Assembly: GCA_020444425.1 (NCBI GenBank)
Contig: JAHLLB010000040.1
Location: 1 to 43,010 of the forward strand
Source: a bacterium
GTDB lineage: Bacteria > Electryoneota > Electryoneia > Electryoneales > Electryoneaceae
Direction: 5' to 3'
Length of the DNA: 43,010 bases
A model generated the notes under the pieces. The model saw only the letters and a list, made by a program, of their open reading frames with translations, had not been told where the DNA came from and made no database searches. Within the stretch, counting starts at the first letter, position 1. Every line of letters begins with the position of its first letter. This document shows, piece after piece, positions 1 to 9,089 of the stretch. The position numbers were made by a program, and so were the translations under genes.

Positions 1-110
1 CTTGATCCTCCGGTCGTGGCTGAGAAAACGTCGGCAAACGAAATCTCAACTCACGGGCTGAAGGACTCAAGCCATTATTATTTCAGGAGCTCCACGGCTA
101 CACATGCAAA
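1..110. other. Left edge, no gene recognised
   Basis: The first 110 bases lie downstream of the stop of the AT-rich minus-strand gene. A 68-codon plus-strand frame covering this stretch and continuing into that gene has no family resemblance and no convincing ribosome binding site, so it is not called. No hairpin followed by a T-tract was seen. Confidence 0.4.
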
Positions 111-620
111 TCATGGACCGGACAGCAGTGGTTCAATGATGATATGGAGGTTCTTAATTGAATTGATTGTAGGTCGATTTCCTATTTTGGGAAGTTTTGA
201 TAGCTCAGAATCCAAGGATTGAATGATAACAACGGATCGAAAGACAAAGGAGTCATAAATTATTGTTTCATCAGGATACATCAACCACATTAACTTTGTT
301 GAAGCTGATATCCACATACGTTTCTTTGCATTATATAATATATCAAAGATATCGCCAAAGACTTCAAAATAAGTATGTAGATCAACATCTAAAATTCTAA
401 TGTGATTATTATTATAATCAATAAAATTATTAACTATCGTATCTCGGTCTTCACTCTTAATACCTTGGAATAAACCATAGACTCTCATCCATTCTTTCAA
501 ATCACGATGCTTCACATTTCCGTTCAGCATGGATTTGACGAGTTTCTTGTCATGGTCAAAACTGTTTTGTGTATTACAAACATCGCAGTAATTTTCTCGA
601 AAATATGATTCCAGTAACAT
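111..620 (-). CDS. AT-rich hypothetical protein, 169 aa
   Basis: The family is not recognised. The 169-residue product is soluble-looking, with no signal peptide or membrane segment. Near the N-terminus is a lone CxxC (NYCDVCNTQ). Around residues 100-125 is a SxKLMWLMYPD..IIYDSFV segment. From memory this resembles the SKLLHFLNP..FPIYDSxV segment of uncharacterised proteins that occur near defence or mobile genes; this is a weak analogy. The ATG at 620 is preceded by a G-run about 5 bases upstream. Base composition is far more AT-rich than the neighbouring capA-like gene, with A/T-ending codons throughout, which suggests horizontal acquisition. The 90-bp gap to the next gene is also AT-rich. 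Confidence 0.6.
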   Translation of the reverse strand: MLLESYFRENYCDVCNTQNSFDHDKKLVKSMLNGNVKHRDLKEWMRVYGLFQGIKSEDRDTIVNNFIDYNNNHIRILDVDLHTYFEVFGDIFDILYNAKKRMWISASTKLMWLMYPDETIIYDSFVFRSVVIIQSLDSELSKLPKIGNRPTINSIKNLHIIIEPLLSGP

Positions 621-710
621 CGTACCCCCGAAGTTGTTTTTTCGTAGTGCACATAATAGGGTCAGAAATCAGGATTTCAAAATATCATCCCACTATCCCA
701 AACACGTTGA

Positions 711-1748
711 CTATTCAATTACTACAGAACCATTAATTGAAAGTTTGGCATTTGTGATATACTCAGAGGGGATGGCATCCAGATAGTGAATGAACTCAAT
801 TCTGGCTTGATCGTCCAGCGGCACCGGCCGGAACCTCACCTCGACGTTGTACACATTCACCGGGACGACACGTGCCTCCGAAACTTTTCCGTCCTCGAAC
901 GTGATATCGGCGATCAGGCCGACTTTCGCGGTTTCACTGTAGGACGCGAAGGCGAAGTTGCCTAATGAATAGAAGATCGGCGTGTCCTTGTAGATCTCGA
1001 TGCCCTGTGGGACGTGCGGGTGGTGGCCGACGACGAAGTCCGCGCCGTGATCGATGCACAGGTGCGCGAGGTCGACCTGGTAGTCTTTCGGCGTCTCGCG
1101 TTTCTCCGCGCCCCAGTGGAAGACGGTGACGACGATATCATACGCCGCCGCGCATTCGTCCACCTTGCGGATCAGGTCCTGCTCATACGGAAACGCTGTC
1201 CCCGCCGAGGTATCGCTCGCCCAGAATTCTTCCGGGAAGGTGGCGGAGAAGCCGAGCAGGGCGACGGTCTGCCCGTTGAACTCGAACGCTGCTTCCTGTA
1301 GCGCTTCGGTTTTGTTCATGCCCGCGCCGAAGTGCTGGATGCCGGTCCCGTCTAGTTCGGCCATCGTGTCACGCAGTCCCTGGACACCGTAGTCGAGGAT
1401 GTGGTTGTTGGCCAGGGTGACGGCGCGGATGTTGGCGTTGTACAGGCCCTGGGTGACGCCCGGTTCCGCCTTCAGGTAGAAGGTTTTCTCGAGATACGGT
1501 TCGTCCACCGGGGTGACCGGGTTCTCGAGGTTGCCGACGACGAGGTCCATCTCGTGGAACAGGTCGCGTGTTTTTTCGAACGGGTAGTCCACGCCGAACG
1601 TGTCGATGTAGGCGGTCGCCCAACTGCCAAGGAAGATGTCGCCGGTGAAACCGAGCCGGACGGTGGTGGACTCAGCGGCTGCCACCACGCCGGACACGGC
1701 GAACAGTAGCACGGCAGCAGCGCTGCGTAACAGGGCGGAGGATTTCAT
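711..1748 (-). CDS. CapA-family (PGA_cap) metallophosphoesterase-like protein, exported
   Basis: The product is about 345 aa and starts at an ATG at 1748 (a TTG two codons upstream is less likely). A Sec signal peptide (SALLRSAAAVLLFAVSG..AAA) is followed by the CapA fold of the calcineurin-like superfamily: GFTGDIFLG near residue 35, the VGNLENPVT motif, LANNHILDYG, FHWGAEKRETP and GHHPHVPQGIE, which carry the conserved Asp, Asn and His metal-ligand positions. CapA proteins act in poly-gamma-glutamate capsule synthesis in Bacillus, but most members in other bacteria are uncharacterised envelope proteins. No capB, capC or capD neighbour is present, so a capsule role cannot be inferred. The gene stands alone, 73 bp from the sulfotransferase stop. 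Confidence 0.85.
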   Translation of the reverse strand: MKSSALLRSAAAVLLFAVSGVVAAAESTTVRLGFTGDIFLGSWATAYIDTFGVDYPFEKTRDLFHEMDLVVGNLENPVTPVDEPYLEKTFYLKAEPGVTQGLYNANIRAVTLANNHILDYGVQGLRDTMAELDGTGIQHFGAGMNKTEALQEAAFEFNGQTVALLGFSATFPEEFWASDTSAGTAFPYEQDLIRKVDECAAAYDIVVTVFHWGAEKRETPKDYQVDLAHLCIDHGADFVVGHHPHVPQGIEIYKDTPIFYSLGNFAFASYSETAKVGLIADITFEDGKVSEARVVPVNVYNVEVRFRPVPLDDQARIEFIHYLDAIPSEYITNAKLSINGSVVIE

Positions 1749-1821
1749 CGGCAATGCACCCGGAAGCTACGTTAACGAAGCGTTGTTCTTGATACGAGCT
1801 TACGTTGGAAAAGTACGGCGT

Positions 1822-2910
1822 TCAACGGCTGGGAACGATCCGGCGAACGTAACTGGCGAGGCTGTTGAGCGTGTGCCGCACGCCCTTGTTGCGCAGCTTG
1901 TTGTAAACACGTTTGCCGATCTTCGGGATGCTGACCAAGGCGGTGAAGACACTTAACGCGCGGTCGGTGAGGCTCAGAACATCGGCTGGGTAGCCGTGCT
2001 GGCGCAATTCGGTGTGCAGCAGTCGGGTAGACAGCGCCTTTTCGCCACGGTTGAGCGTGGAGTGCCAGCGTCCCACCGCTGACGCGACAATCCCCATTCC
2101 CGCATCTCGCTCGAGTTTGTCGCGGCCGGCGATGTTGGACCGTTCCGTCTTCAGCATTTGCGGTTGAAAATCGATCCCAATGAAGTCGCAGACTCGCCGG
2201 ACAGTGCCCTCCGGATCTGCGGTGAGATCTTCGTAGCGCACGGTGCAGATCCGGTCCGGAAACCTGGCACGCGCACGGTTGACCGCATGGATCGCTGATC
2301 GCCACGCGAGGCTGTTCCAGAACGCGTCGAACTCCATCATCCCACGACTGGCCTGATCGTCAATGGTGGCGGTGCCGTCCTTGAGCCGCGCCTTCAATCG
2401 TTGTTCACGAAGCTTTTTCGAGCTGATCGTGTCGCGCCCGTCGCGCACGATCTCAACAGCCAGAGCGTCCGGGATTTCGCCCATGATCTGCGTTGCCTGC
2501 AACGTGTGATCGGGAGTTTTCTCGACCCAGACGCGTTTGCCAGCCTGCTGCGCGAGGAAGGTGAAGGTGGCCGGAAACACTAGCCGATGGGGTGGATTGG
2601 TTGGCAGGGTGGCACGGATCGCTGTGAGTTCGTCCGGGGTCAGGATGTCCGGATCGAGCGGTTCGGTCTTAACCTCATACAGGCGGCGGTGTCCGGTGAT
2701 GATCAGGTTCGCGCAGAAGGCGATCATCCCGTTGAGCGAGGTTTCGCTGTCGAGTGTCGGGTACAGCGGCCTGTAGTACTGCGGCATCTGGTAGAATGCC
2801 GATTCCGACCGTTGCGAAAAGACATGCGGATGCTGCCGCAGCACATTCTGTAGCAGGCTGGTGCCGGAATGATCATACCCGAAGACGAAGACTGGTTGGA
2901 TCGAAGCCAT
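1822..2910 (-). CDS. PAPS-dependent sulfotransferase family protein
   Basis: The product is 362 aa from the ATG at 2910. A longer frame reaching 3045 would overlap msrA and add an unrelated arginine-rich leader, so 2910 is preferred. The N-terminus VFVFGYDHSGTSLLQ is the 5'-phosphosulfate-binding loop, with the usual Ser-Gly-Thr-Ser. WVEKTPDHT follows, and EIVRDGRDTISS is the 3'-phosphate-binding motif (Arg-Asp-Gly-Arg-Asp). VRYEDLTADP sits later in the fold. The enzyme should transfer sulfate from PAPS to a glycan, lipid or small molecule; the acceptor cannot be told. A flippase and a GT4 glycosyltransferase are elsewhere in the window, but no polysaccharide cluster surrounds this gene. Confidence 0.85.
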   Translation of the reverse strand: MASIQPVFVFGYDHSGTSLLQNVLRQHPHVFSQRSESAFYQMPQYYRPLYPTLDSETSLNGMIAFCANLIITGHRRLYEVKTEPLDPDILTPDELTAIRATLPTNPPHRLVFPATFTFLAQQAGKRVWVEKTPDHTLQATQIMGEIPDALAVEIVRDGRDTISSKKLREQRLKARLKDGTATIDDQASRGMMEFDAFWNSLAWRSAIHAVNRARARFPDRICTVRYEDLTADPEGTVRRVCDFIGIDFQPQMLKTERSNIAGRDKLERDAGMGIVASAVGRWHSTLNRGEKALSTRLLHTELRQHGYPADVLSLTDRALSVFTALVSIPKIGKRVYNKLRNKGVRHTLNSLASYVRRIVPSR

Positions 2911-3017
2911 CGTGCGACCGCGCGTTGATGAAACCAGAATGCCCGGACAAGGTACGCGTGATACCGGTTCCGGGCAATTCTCACTCGCGTGATTGCGTCG
3001 CAGCTCGGGGTGACGGA

Positions 3018-3656
3018 TCAATGATCCATCGGTTCGTCCTTCCACGTCCGCTTGATGTAGCCTTCGCGTCCGGAACCCTTCTTGTAGGCGTTGTAGTGCA
3101 AGGGGTTCTTCTTGTAATAGTCCTGATGGTAATCCTCGGCCTTGTAGAACTCGGTGACCGGCAGAACTTCGGTGACGATCGGATCGTCAAACTTACCCGA
3201 TTTCTCCAGCTCCCGCTTGGACTCTTCCGCCAACCGTTTCTGCTCCTCGTTGTGGTAGAAAATGGCGGTCTTGTAATGATCGCCACGGTCGGCAAACTGG
3301 CCATACTTGTCGGTCGGGTCGATGTTGCGCCAGTAGGTGTAGAGCAGCTTCTCGTAGCTGACGACGGACGGATCGTAGGTCACCTGGGCGGATTCACGAT
3401 GCCCGGTGCGGCCGTTGACCACGTCCATGTAACTGGGATCTTTTTCGCTGCCACCGGTGAAGCCGGCGACGACATCAATCACGCCGTCCAGTTGCTGAAA
3501 CGGCGGTTCCATGCACCAGAAGCAGCCACCGGCAAAGGTGGCGACGGCGGTGTGGGTGTCGGACATCATCATCTGATCCTGAGCTTGAGTTGTCGGGACA
3601 AGGGGTATCGTCAACAGGGCGACGACGGCAAAGGTCAGCAGCGCAATCTGTTTCAT
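3018..3656 (-). CDS. msrA: Peptide-methionine (S)-S-oxide reductase, exported
   Basis: The product is 212 aa with a clear N-terminal signal peptide (residues 1-25, IALLTFAVVALLTIPLV then TQA). The catalytic motif GGCFWCMEPPF has its nucleophilic Cys at residue 45. Further family blocks are VVAGFTGG, TGHRESAQVTYDP, YEKLLYTYWRNIDPTDKYGQFADRG, YKTAIFYHNEEQ and the C-terminal EDYHQDYYKKNP. It reduces the S epimer of methionine sulfoxide in proteins, here in the envelope. AAGGT about 8 bases upstream supports the ATG at 3656. No msrB or thioredoxin-like partner is adjacent, so the reductant that recycles it is unknown. Confidence 0.95.
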   Translation of the reverse strand: MKQIALLTFAVVALLTIPLVPTTQAQDQMMMSDTHTAVATFAGGCFWCMEPPFQQLDGVIDVVAGFTGGSEKDPSYMDVVNGRTGHRESAQVTYDPSVVSYEKLLYTYWRNIDPTDKYGQFADRGDHYKTAIFYHNEEQKRLAEESKRELEKSGKFDDPIVTEVLPVTEFYKAEDYHQDYYKKNPLHYNAYKKGSGREGYIKRTWKDEPMDH

Positions 3657-3889
3657 CTTGATACCTTTTCTGTAGAATCTGTGTATGGTGATGATACGTA
3701 TAGCCGCTTCATCAGTTCCCTCGTATTGCGAATGTTCGGCTCTCGAGGGTGGGTTTTGATTGAAAGTTGGGTGAAATCACGGTTTGCGTGTGCATTTTGG
3801 TAACTGCGCTCCAAGGGTCAAGATACGTGGAACAAACGGAAGAGTTTGGCGATACTAACTTGAAACATCACCAAATGGAGGCCGCGACC
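3657..3889. other. Divergent msrA/nhaA intergenic region
   Basis: This 233-bp gap lies between divergent msrA and nhaA and should hold both promoters. No convincing -35/-10 pair or riboswitch fold was found. An open frame from 3767 runs in phase into nhaA, but its residues are unlike NhaA N-termini, so it is read here as leader. Confidence 0.35.
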
Positions 3890-5212
3890 ATGGCGCATGC
3901 CGGCGGTAGCGAACGTTTTGTACCCCGACCACGACGTCCCATCGATACCATCCTGCGCCCGTTCCAGGAATTCGAGCGGCGGGAAGCATCCGGCGGCATT
4001 TTGCTGCTGGCGGCAACAGTTGTCGCGCTGATCTGGGCGAACAGCCCGTGGGCGGGATCGTACACCAGCTTGTTCAACAAGACGTACCTGACGCTCGGTG
4101 TGGGTTGGTTGCAGATCAACAAGCCGTTGCTGTTGTGGATCAATGACGGGCTGATGGCGATCTTTTTCCTGCTCGTTGGGTTGGAAATCAAGCGCGAGAT
4201 TCTCGTCGGGGAGCTGTCCAGCCGGGCGAAGGCGTCGTTGCCGATTTTCGCTGCGTTGGGCGGGATGGTAATTCCGGCTGGGATCTTCGCGGCGCTCAAC
4301 TGGGGCGGTGAGACGATTGACGGCTGGGGCATTCCGATGGCGACGGACATTGCGTTCGCGATCGGGATTCTGGCCTTGGCCGGCAGCCGTGTGCCGGTGG
4401 CGTTGAAGGTGTTCCTGGTGGCGTTCGCGATTGTCGACGACCTCGGCGCGATTCTGGTGATTGCGATCTTCTACACCGACAAAATCGTGCTCCCGGCACT
4501 CGGCATCGGGCTGGCGGGGATCATTCTCGCCGCGATTGTGTCGCGGGTAGGAGTGCGCGCGTTGTGGCCGTATCTGTTGATTGGCGTGGTCGTGTGGGTT
4601 GCGTTTCTGAAGAGCGGCGTGCATGCGACTCTGGCCGGCGTGTTGCTGGCGATGACGATTCCGCACCGCGCCTGGGTGACCGGATCGGGTATCGAACAGG
4701 GTGGGCGCAAGATCCTGGAAGCGGCACACGGTGCTTCGGATGAGAACAACCGCCAGGCGGCATTGACCGCGCTGGGCGATCTCGGTCGGGACGCGCAGGC
4801 GCCGTTAACTCGTCTCGAGCACGGCCTGCATCCGTTCGTGATGTGGGTTGTGATGCCGGTGTTTGCGCTGGCGAACGCCGGGGTGAGTCTCGCCGGTGGG
4901 GGAGTGTCCGGTCTGACCAGCCAGCTCAGCCTTGGCATCATTCTGGGGTTGTTTGTGGGCAAGCCTCTCGGTGTCATGCTCTTCACTTGGATCGGTGTCA
5001 AAACCCGGCTGACAACGTTGCCGGCAGGTGTGACCATGCGGCACATCTTCGGCGCGGGTCTGCTCGGCGGGATCGGGTTCACGATGAGCATCTTCATCGC
5101 GTCGCTGGCGTTCGGCGGCAGTGCATTACTGGAAAACGCGAAGCTGGCGATTCTGTTGGCGTCTCTGGTCAGTGGTGTCAGCGGGTGGTTGTTGCTTAGA
5201 ACGACAAAGTGA
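3890..5212 (+). CDS. nhaA: Na+/H+ antiporter NhaA
   Basis: The product is 440 aa. The ATG at 3890 is chosen because GGAGG (3877-3881) lies 8 bases upstream; in-frame codons back to 3767 lack such a site. The protein opens with RRPIDTILRPFQEFERREASGGILLL and has about 11-12 membrane segments. Diagnostic blocks are NDGLMAIFFLLVGLEIKREILVG, ATDIAFAIG, VALKVFLVAFAIVDDLGA with the ion-binding Asp pair at residues 183-184, and the C-terminal GLLGGIGFTMSIFIASLAF. It exchanges Na+ for protons across the inner membrane for pH and salt homeostasis. It is monocistronic, with a hairpin just after the stop. Confidence 0.96.
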   Translation: MAHAGGSERFVPRPRRPIDTILRPFQEFERREASGGILLLAATVVALIWANSPWAGSYTSLFNKTYLTLGVGWLQINKPLLLWINDGLMAIFFLLVGLEIKREILVGELSSRAKASLPIFAALGGMVIPAGIFAALNWGGETIDGWGIPMATDIAFAIGILALAGSRVPVALKVFLVAFAIVDDLGAILVIAIFYTDKIVLPALGIGLAGIILAAIVSRVGVRALWPYLLIGVVVWVAFLKSGVHATLAGVLLAMTIPHRAWVTGSGIEQGGRKILEAAHGASDENNRQAALTALGDLGRDAQAPLTRLEHGLHPFVMWVVMPVFALANAGVSLAGGGVSGLTSQLSLGIILGLFVGKPLGVMLFTWIGVKTRLTTLPAGVTMRHIFGAGLLGGIGFTMSIFIASLAFGGSALLENAKLAILLASLVSGVSGWLLLRTTK

Positions 5213-5234
5213 GTCTGCTTGCAGATGTGTGATC

Positions 5235-5270
5235 GGCTGGATTCATACGGATCCAGCCTTTCTCGTTTTC
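5235..5270 (+). terminator. Probable terminator after nhaA
   Basis: GGCTGGAT (5235-5242) and ATCCAGCC (5251-5258) form a perfect 8-bp stem with an 8-base loop, followed by TTTCTCGTTTTC. It begins 22 bases after the nhaA stop. Confidence 0.65.
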
Positions 5271-5370
5271 TCCAGCTAGCGTCAGGAAAAGCTTTCTTCC
5301 GCTTCGAGCACGTGCTATCGTCTCTCAGCTGTGCTGCTGTCAGAACCGCAACCCCCACCGGAGATTGTTT

Positions 5371-8300
5371 GTGGCCCCGAGACCTTCGACCATGGAAACC
5401 GACCCGCAGTGGTATCGTGACGCCGTCATCTACCAGTTACACATCAAGGCGTTTCAGGATTCCGACGGCAATGGCACCGGCGACTTCAACGGTATCATCC
5501 GCAAGCTGGATTACCTGCAATCTCTGGGCATTACGGCGATCTGGGTGCTGCCGTTTTTCCCGAGTCCGTTGCGGGACGACGGCTACGACATCGCCGATTA
5601 CTACAGTGTCCATCCGCAGTACAACACGCTGCGTGAATTCAAGCATTTCCTGCGCGAGGCGCACAAGCGCGGCCTCCGTGTCATCATCGAGTTGGTGATC
5701 AACCACACCTCCGACCAGCACCCGTGGTTTCAACGGGCGCGCACAGCAAAACCGGGCTCGGTTTACCGCGATTTCTACGTCTGGTCCGACACCGCCGACA
5801 AGTACCAGGACGCGCGCATCATCTTCAAGGACTTCGAAACCTCGAACTGGAGCTGGGATCCGGTCGCGAAGGCGTACTACTGGCACCGGTTCTATTCTCA
5901 CCAGCCGGACCTGAACTTCGAGAATCCGCGCGTGCAGAAGGAAGTGCTGAAGGTGCTCGACTTCTGGTTGGGCATGGGGGTGGACGGCGCGCGTCTGGAC
6001 GCGATCCCGTACCTCTACGAACGCGAAGGCACCAACTGCGAAAACTTGCCGGAGACGCACGAGTTACTGAAGAAGTTGCGGGCGCATGTGGATTCGAAAT
6101 ACGACGACAAAATGCTGCTCGCGGAAGCGAACCAGTGGCCGGAAGATGCGGTCGCCTACTTCGGCGAAGGCGACGAATGCCACATGAGCTTCCACTTCCC
6201 GATCATGCCACGCATGTTCATGGCGGTGCAGATGGAAGATCGCTTCCCGCTCACCGACATTCTCGATCAGACGCCGGACATTCCGGACGGCTGCCAGTGG
6301 GCGATTTTCCTGCGTAACCACGACGAACTGACGCTCGAGATGGTGACGGACGAAGAGCGGGACTACATGTACAAGGTGTATGCACGTGATCCGCGCGCGC
6401 GCATCAACCTCGGCATCCGTCGTCGGCTGGCACCGTTGCTGAAGAACAACCGGCGCAAGATCGAGCTGATGAACTTCCTCTTGTTCAGCCTGCCGGGCAC
6501 GCCGATCATCTATTATGGCGACGAGATCGGCATGGGCGATAACTACTACCTCGGCGACCGGGACGGCGTCCGCACGCCGATGCAGTGGTCGCCCGACCGC
6601 AACGCCGGCTTCTCCCGTGTCAGTCCGCAGAAGTTGTATCTGCCCGTGGTGATCGATCCGGAGTATCACTACGAAGCGGTGAACGTCGAGAACCAGGAGT
6701 CGAACGCGTCCTCGCTGCTGTGGTGGATGCGGCGAATGATCGCGATGCGGCAGCAGTTCAAGGCGCTGGGGCGTGGCACGACGGATATGCTGTACCCGGA
6801 CAATCCGAAAGTGCTGGCGTTTCTGAGAAAATTCGAGGATGAGACGGTGCTGGTGGTGGCGAATCTCTCCAGATTCTCCCAAGTTGTGCACCTCGACCTC
6901 GCCGAGTTCGAAGGCTGGGTGCCGGAAGAGGCATTCAGCCGAAACCGGTACCCGGCGATTTCGTCGCGGCCGTACCTGCTGACGCTGGGCCTACACGACT
7001 ACTACTGGTTCCGTTTGCTCGATGAGGACCATCGCATCCGTGACGCTGAAACCGTCCCCGCGCTCAAGTTGCGGGCGGGGCAGAGCTGGGTAAAGGTGTT
7101 GGACGGCAAGGTTGGTGAAACGCTTCGGTCGGATGTGTTGCCGCCGTTCCTTAACAGGGCGATGTGGTTCCGTGGACGGAACCGTAAGCTGCGTGAGATC
7201 GAGATCGTCGACCGGATCCCGGTGCAATCGGAGGGGCAGTCGTTTGTGATCGTGCTGCTCGAGGTGGTGTACACCGAGGGCAACCGTGAACGCTACATCC
7301 TGCCGCTTTCCTGGCTTCCGGGCGAACTGGCGCAGCACACGCTGGAAAACCAGTCGCGCGCGGTGCTGACAACCTTGCGGGTCGACAACGAAGACGGTCT
7401 GCTGTTCGATGCGTTGTACAGTCCCGAACTGAATAACCTGTTCCTGAAGACGATCTCCGGACGCCGCAAGCTGAAAGGAAAGCACGGTTCGCTTGTGGGA
7501 CTCACCGGCAGCCGGTTCCGCAAGCTCCGTGGCAAGGGCGAACTCGGCTCGCCGCGAGTGCTGAACATTGAGCAGAGCAACAGCTCGATCCTGTACGGCG
7601 ACAAATTCTTCTTCAAGCTTTACCGTTTGCTGGAAGAAGGGCAGAACCCGGACGTCGAACTGACCCGATTCCTGACCGGCTCGCGGCAGTTCGAAAACGT
7701 GCCGCCGTACGCCGGCATGATCGAGTATCGTGGTGCGGACGAGGAACCGATGGCCGCCGCCCTGTTGCAGGGACTGGTCTCGAACCAGGGGGATGCATGG
7801 ACGTTCGCCATCGACATGCTCGAAGGCTATGTCGAGCAACTGTTGACATTCCGCGGCCGGATGAGTGAACGGCGCGGGTCAGCGCTGTTGCCGACATTGC
7901 CGGAACCGCTGCCATCGGTGTTTGACGCCGCCATGTGGGATCTACCGGAGAACGTCGAGCACCTGTTTGATTCCTTCTTCCTCGAAATGGTCTCGCTGCT
8001 CGGGCAGCGGACTGCGGAAATGCATCAGACCCTGGCGTCCGATCCGACTCAGGCCGATTGGCGACCGGAAACATTCTCCACTCTCTACCAGCGGTCGATG
8101 TACCAGTCGATGCGGTCGTTAACCCGTCGCACGATGACGCAGCTCAAGCGTGACCGGCAGCGTGTACCCGAGTCCGATCTCGAACGCGCGGACTGGTTGC
8201 TGAATCGGGAGAATGAGGTACTCGCCCAGTTCGAACGCGTACGTGGCCACAAGATCGACTCGCAGAAAATCCGCATTCACGGCGATTTCCATCTCGGCCA

Positions 8301-8739
8301 GGTTCTGTTCACCGGTAAGGATTTTGTCGTCATCGACTTTGAGGGCGAACCGGCGCGCACCTTGAGCGAACGGCGGCTGAAACGGTCGCCGCTGCGTGAT
8401 GTCGCCAGCATGATCCGGTCGTTCCACTACGTCACGATGACCGAACTGCGACGTCACGAGGAGCAGGACGCGGAACTCGGTGCATGGCTGCGGCCATGGC
8501 TCGATGCGTGGTATCTGCGGGTCAGCGGTCAGTTCCTGCGCTCATACCGCGAACACATGAACGGCGGGCACATGATCCCTGACGACAACGCCGACTTCGC
8601 GTTGCTCTTGAACAGCTTTCTCGTCGAGAAAGCGGTGTACGAACTTGGCTACGAACTGACGAACCGGCCGGAGCGGGTGTGGTTGCCTCTATGCGGATTG
8701 GAATCCCTGCTGGCTGCCAGTGGTTCCCAGGACGGTTGA
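5371..8739 (+). CDS. treS: Trehalose synthase-maltokinase fusion protein
   Basis: The product is 1122 aa from a GTG at 5371, which has GGAG 7 bases upstream; ATG 5392 and TTG 5365 are alternatives. Residues about 5-550 are a GH13 trehalose synthase (trehalose/maltose interconversion): WYRDAVIYQLHIKAF, GVDGARLDAIPYL with nucleophile Asp210, LLAEANQWPED with acid/base Glu252, and FLRNHDELTL with Asp318. The C-terminal half is a maltokinase (Mak/Pep2) with an aminoglycoside-phosphotransferase-like core: IRIHGDFHLGQVLF near residue 970 and VVIDFEGEPARTLSERRLKRSPLRDVA. Together they convert trehalose through maltose to maltose-1-phosphate, the donor for GlgE alpha-glucan synthesis. No glgE is present here. 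TreS-Mak fusions are known; the length fits. Confidence 0.95.
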   Translation: MAPRPSTMETDPQWYRDAVIYQLHIKAFQDSDGNGTGDFNGIIRKLDYLQSLGITAIWVLPFFPSPLRDDGYDIADYYSVHPQYNTLREFKHFLREAHKRGLRVIIELVINHTSDQHPWFQRARTAKPGSVYRDFYVWSDTADKYQDARIIFKDFETSNWSWDPVAKAYYWHRFYSHQPDLNFENPRVQKEVLKVLDFWLGMGVDGARLDAIPYLYEREGTNCENLPETHELLKKLRAHVDSKYDDKMLLAEANQWPEDAVAYFGEGDECHMSFHFPIMPRMFMAVQMEDRFPLTDILDQTPDIPDGCQWAIFLRNHDELTLEMVTDEERDYMYKVYARDPRARINLGIRRRLAPLLKNNRRKIELMNFLLFSLPGTPIIYYGDEIGMGDNYYLGDRDGVRTPMQWSPDRNAGFSRVSPQKLYLPVVIDPEYHYEAVNVENQESNASSLLWWMRRMIAMRQQFKALGRGTTDMLYPDNPKVLAFLRKFEDETVLVVANLSRFSQVVHLDLAEFEGWVPEEAFSRNRYPAISSRPYLLTLGLHDYYWFRLLDEDHRIRDAETVPALKLRAGQSWVKVLDGKVGETLRSDVLPPFLNRAMWFRGRNRKLREIEIVDRIPVQSEGQSFVIVLLEVVYTEGNRERYILPLSWLPGELAQHTLENQSRAVLTTLRVDNEDGLLFDALYSPELNNLFLKTISGRRKLKGKHGSLVGLTGSRFRKLRGKGELGSPRVLNIEQSNSSILYGDKFFFKLYRLLEEGQNPDVELTRFLTGSRQFENVPPYAGMIEYRGADEEPMAAALLQGLVSNQGDAWTFAIDMLEGYVEQLLTFRGRMSERRGSALLPTLPEPLPSVFDAAMWDLPENVEHLFDSFFLEMVSLLGQRTAEMHQTLASDPTQADWRPETFSTLYQRSMYQSMRSLTRRTMTQLKRDRQRVPESDLERADWLLNRENEVLAQFERVRGHKIDSQKIRIHGDFHLGQVLFTGKDFVVIDFEGEPARTLSERRLKRSPLRDVASMIRSFHYVTMTELRRHEEQDAELGAWLRPWLDAWYLRVSGQFLRSYREHMNGGHMIPDDNADFALLLNSFLVEKAVYELGYELTNRPERVWLPLCGLESLLAASGSQDG

Positions 8740-9089
8740 TGATCGTGGTACATGGAGGGGTGTTGCGGCGAACAGTCGAACGTCCTGTTCGACAGGCAGT
8801 TTCGCCGGAGGACCAGGCGTGGTTCTGATCAAGCATTCACAGACTGCTTGACAAAGTGGCAACGTTCGGGATTCAAGGAAAATTCGGCTGTCGCGTCATT
8901 CTGAACTGAACGAAGAGAAGTGAAGAAGATCCAGAATATCAATGGGTTATAACTATTGGTTTTCAGAAAAGTTGGACCTTCTTCGCTTCGCTCAGAATGA
9001 CACCCCTGGCAATCCGGGGTTTGTCAACGATCTGATTCAACAAGTAGCCGATACCGGGTATCGTTTGTCTGTAAAGGGATCGATCGGCG
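8740..9089. other. 350-bp gap rich in inverted repeats
   Basis: No gene was found. There are three structures. A nested hairpin at about 8769-8805 has outer GGCGAA/TTCGCC and inner GTCGAAC/GTTCGAC around GTCCT, and may terminate treS transcription although a T-tract is missing. TCAAGCA/TGCTTGA at 8829-8851 has a 9-base loop. A head-to-head pair of the dispersed GTCATTCTGAAC element lies at 8895-9001. A TTGACA at 8848 has no matching -10 at 16-18 bases. Confidence 0.5.
8895..9001. repeat. Inverted pair of dispersed GTCATTCTGA..GAAG element
   Basis: GTCATTCTGAACTGAACGAAG begins at 8895 and runs to GAAGAAGATCC (8932). Its inverted relative GGACCTTCTTCGCTTCGC..TCAGAATGAC occupies 8974-9001. About 40 AT-rich bases separate them. 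The same word recurs at 17150-17177, 40882-40910, 40935-40960 and inverted at 40988-41026. Confidence 0.7.

Noticed and set aside
711..3045. Capsule or sulfated-polysaccharide gene cluster from the CapA-like and sulfotransferase neighbours
   Set aside because: No synthase, glycosyltransferase or export gene is adjacent. Two unrelated genes on one strand are not sufficient evidence.
2754..3803. 349-codon plus-strand open frame opposite msrA and the sulfotransferase
   Set aside because: Both minus-strand genes have intact family motifs; this frame spans both and matches nothing.
3657..3889. Riboswitch or leader peptide controlling nhaA
   Set aside because: No conserved fold could be recognised, and the in-frame upstream codons look like read-through of a leader without a start signal.
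8848..8880. Sigma-70 promoter starting with TTGACA
   Set aside because: The hexamer is part of the TGCTTGA hairpin arm and there is no acceptable -10 at 16-18 bp.
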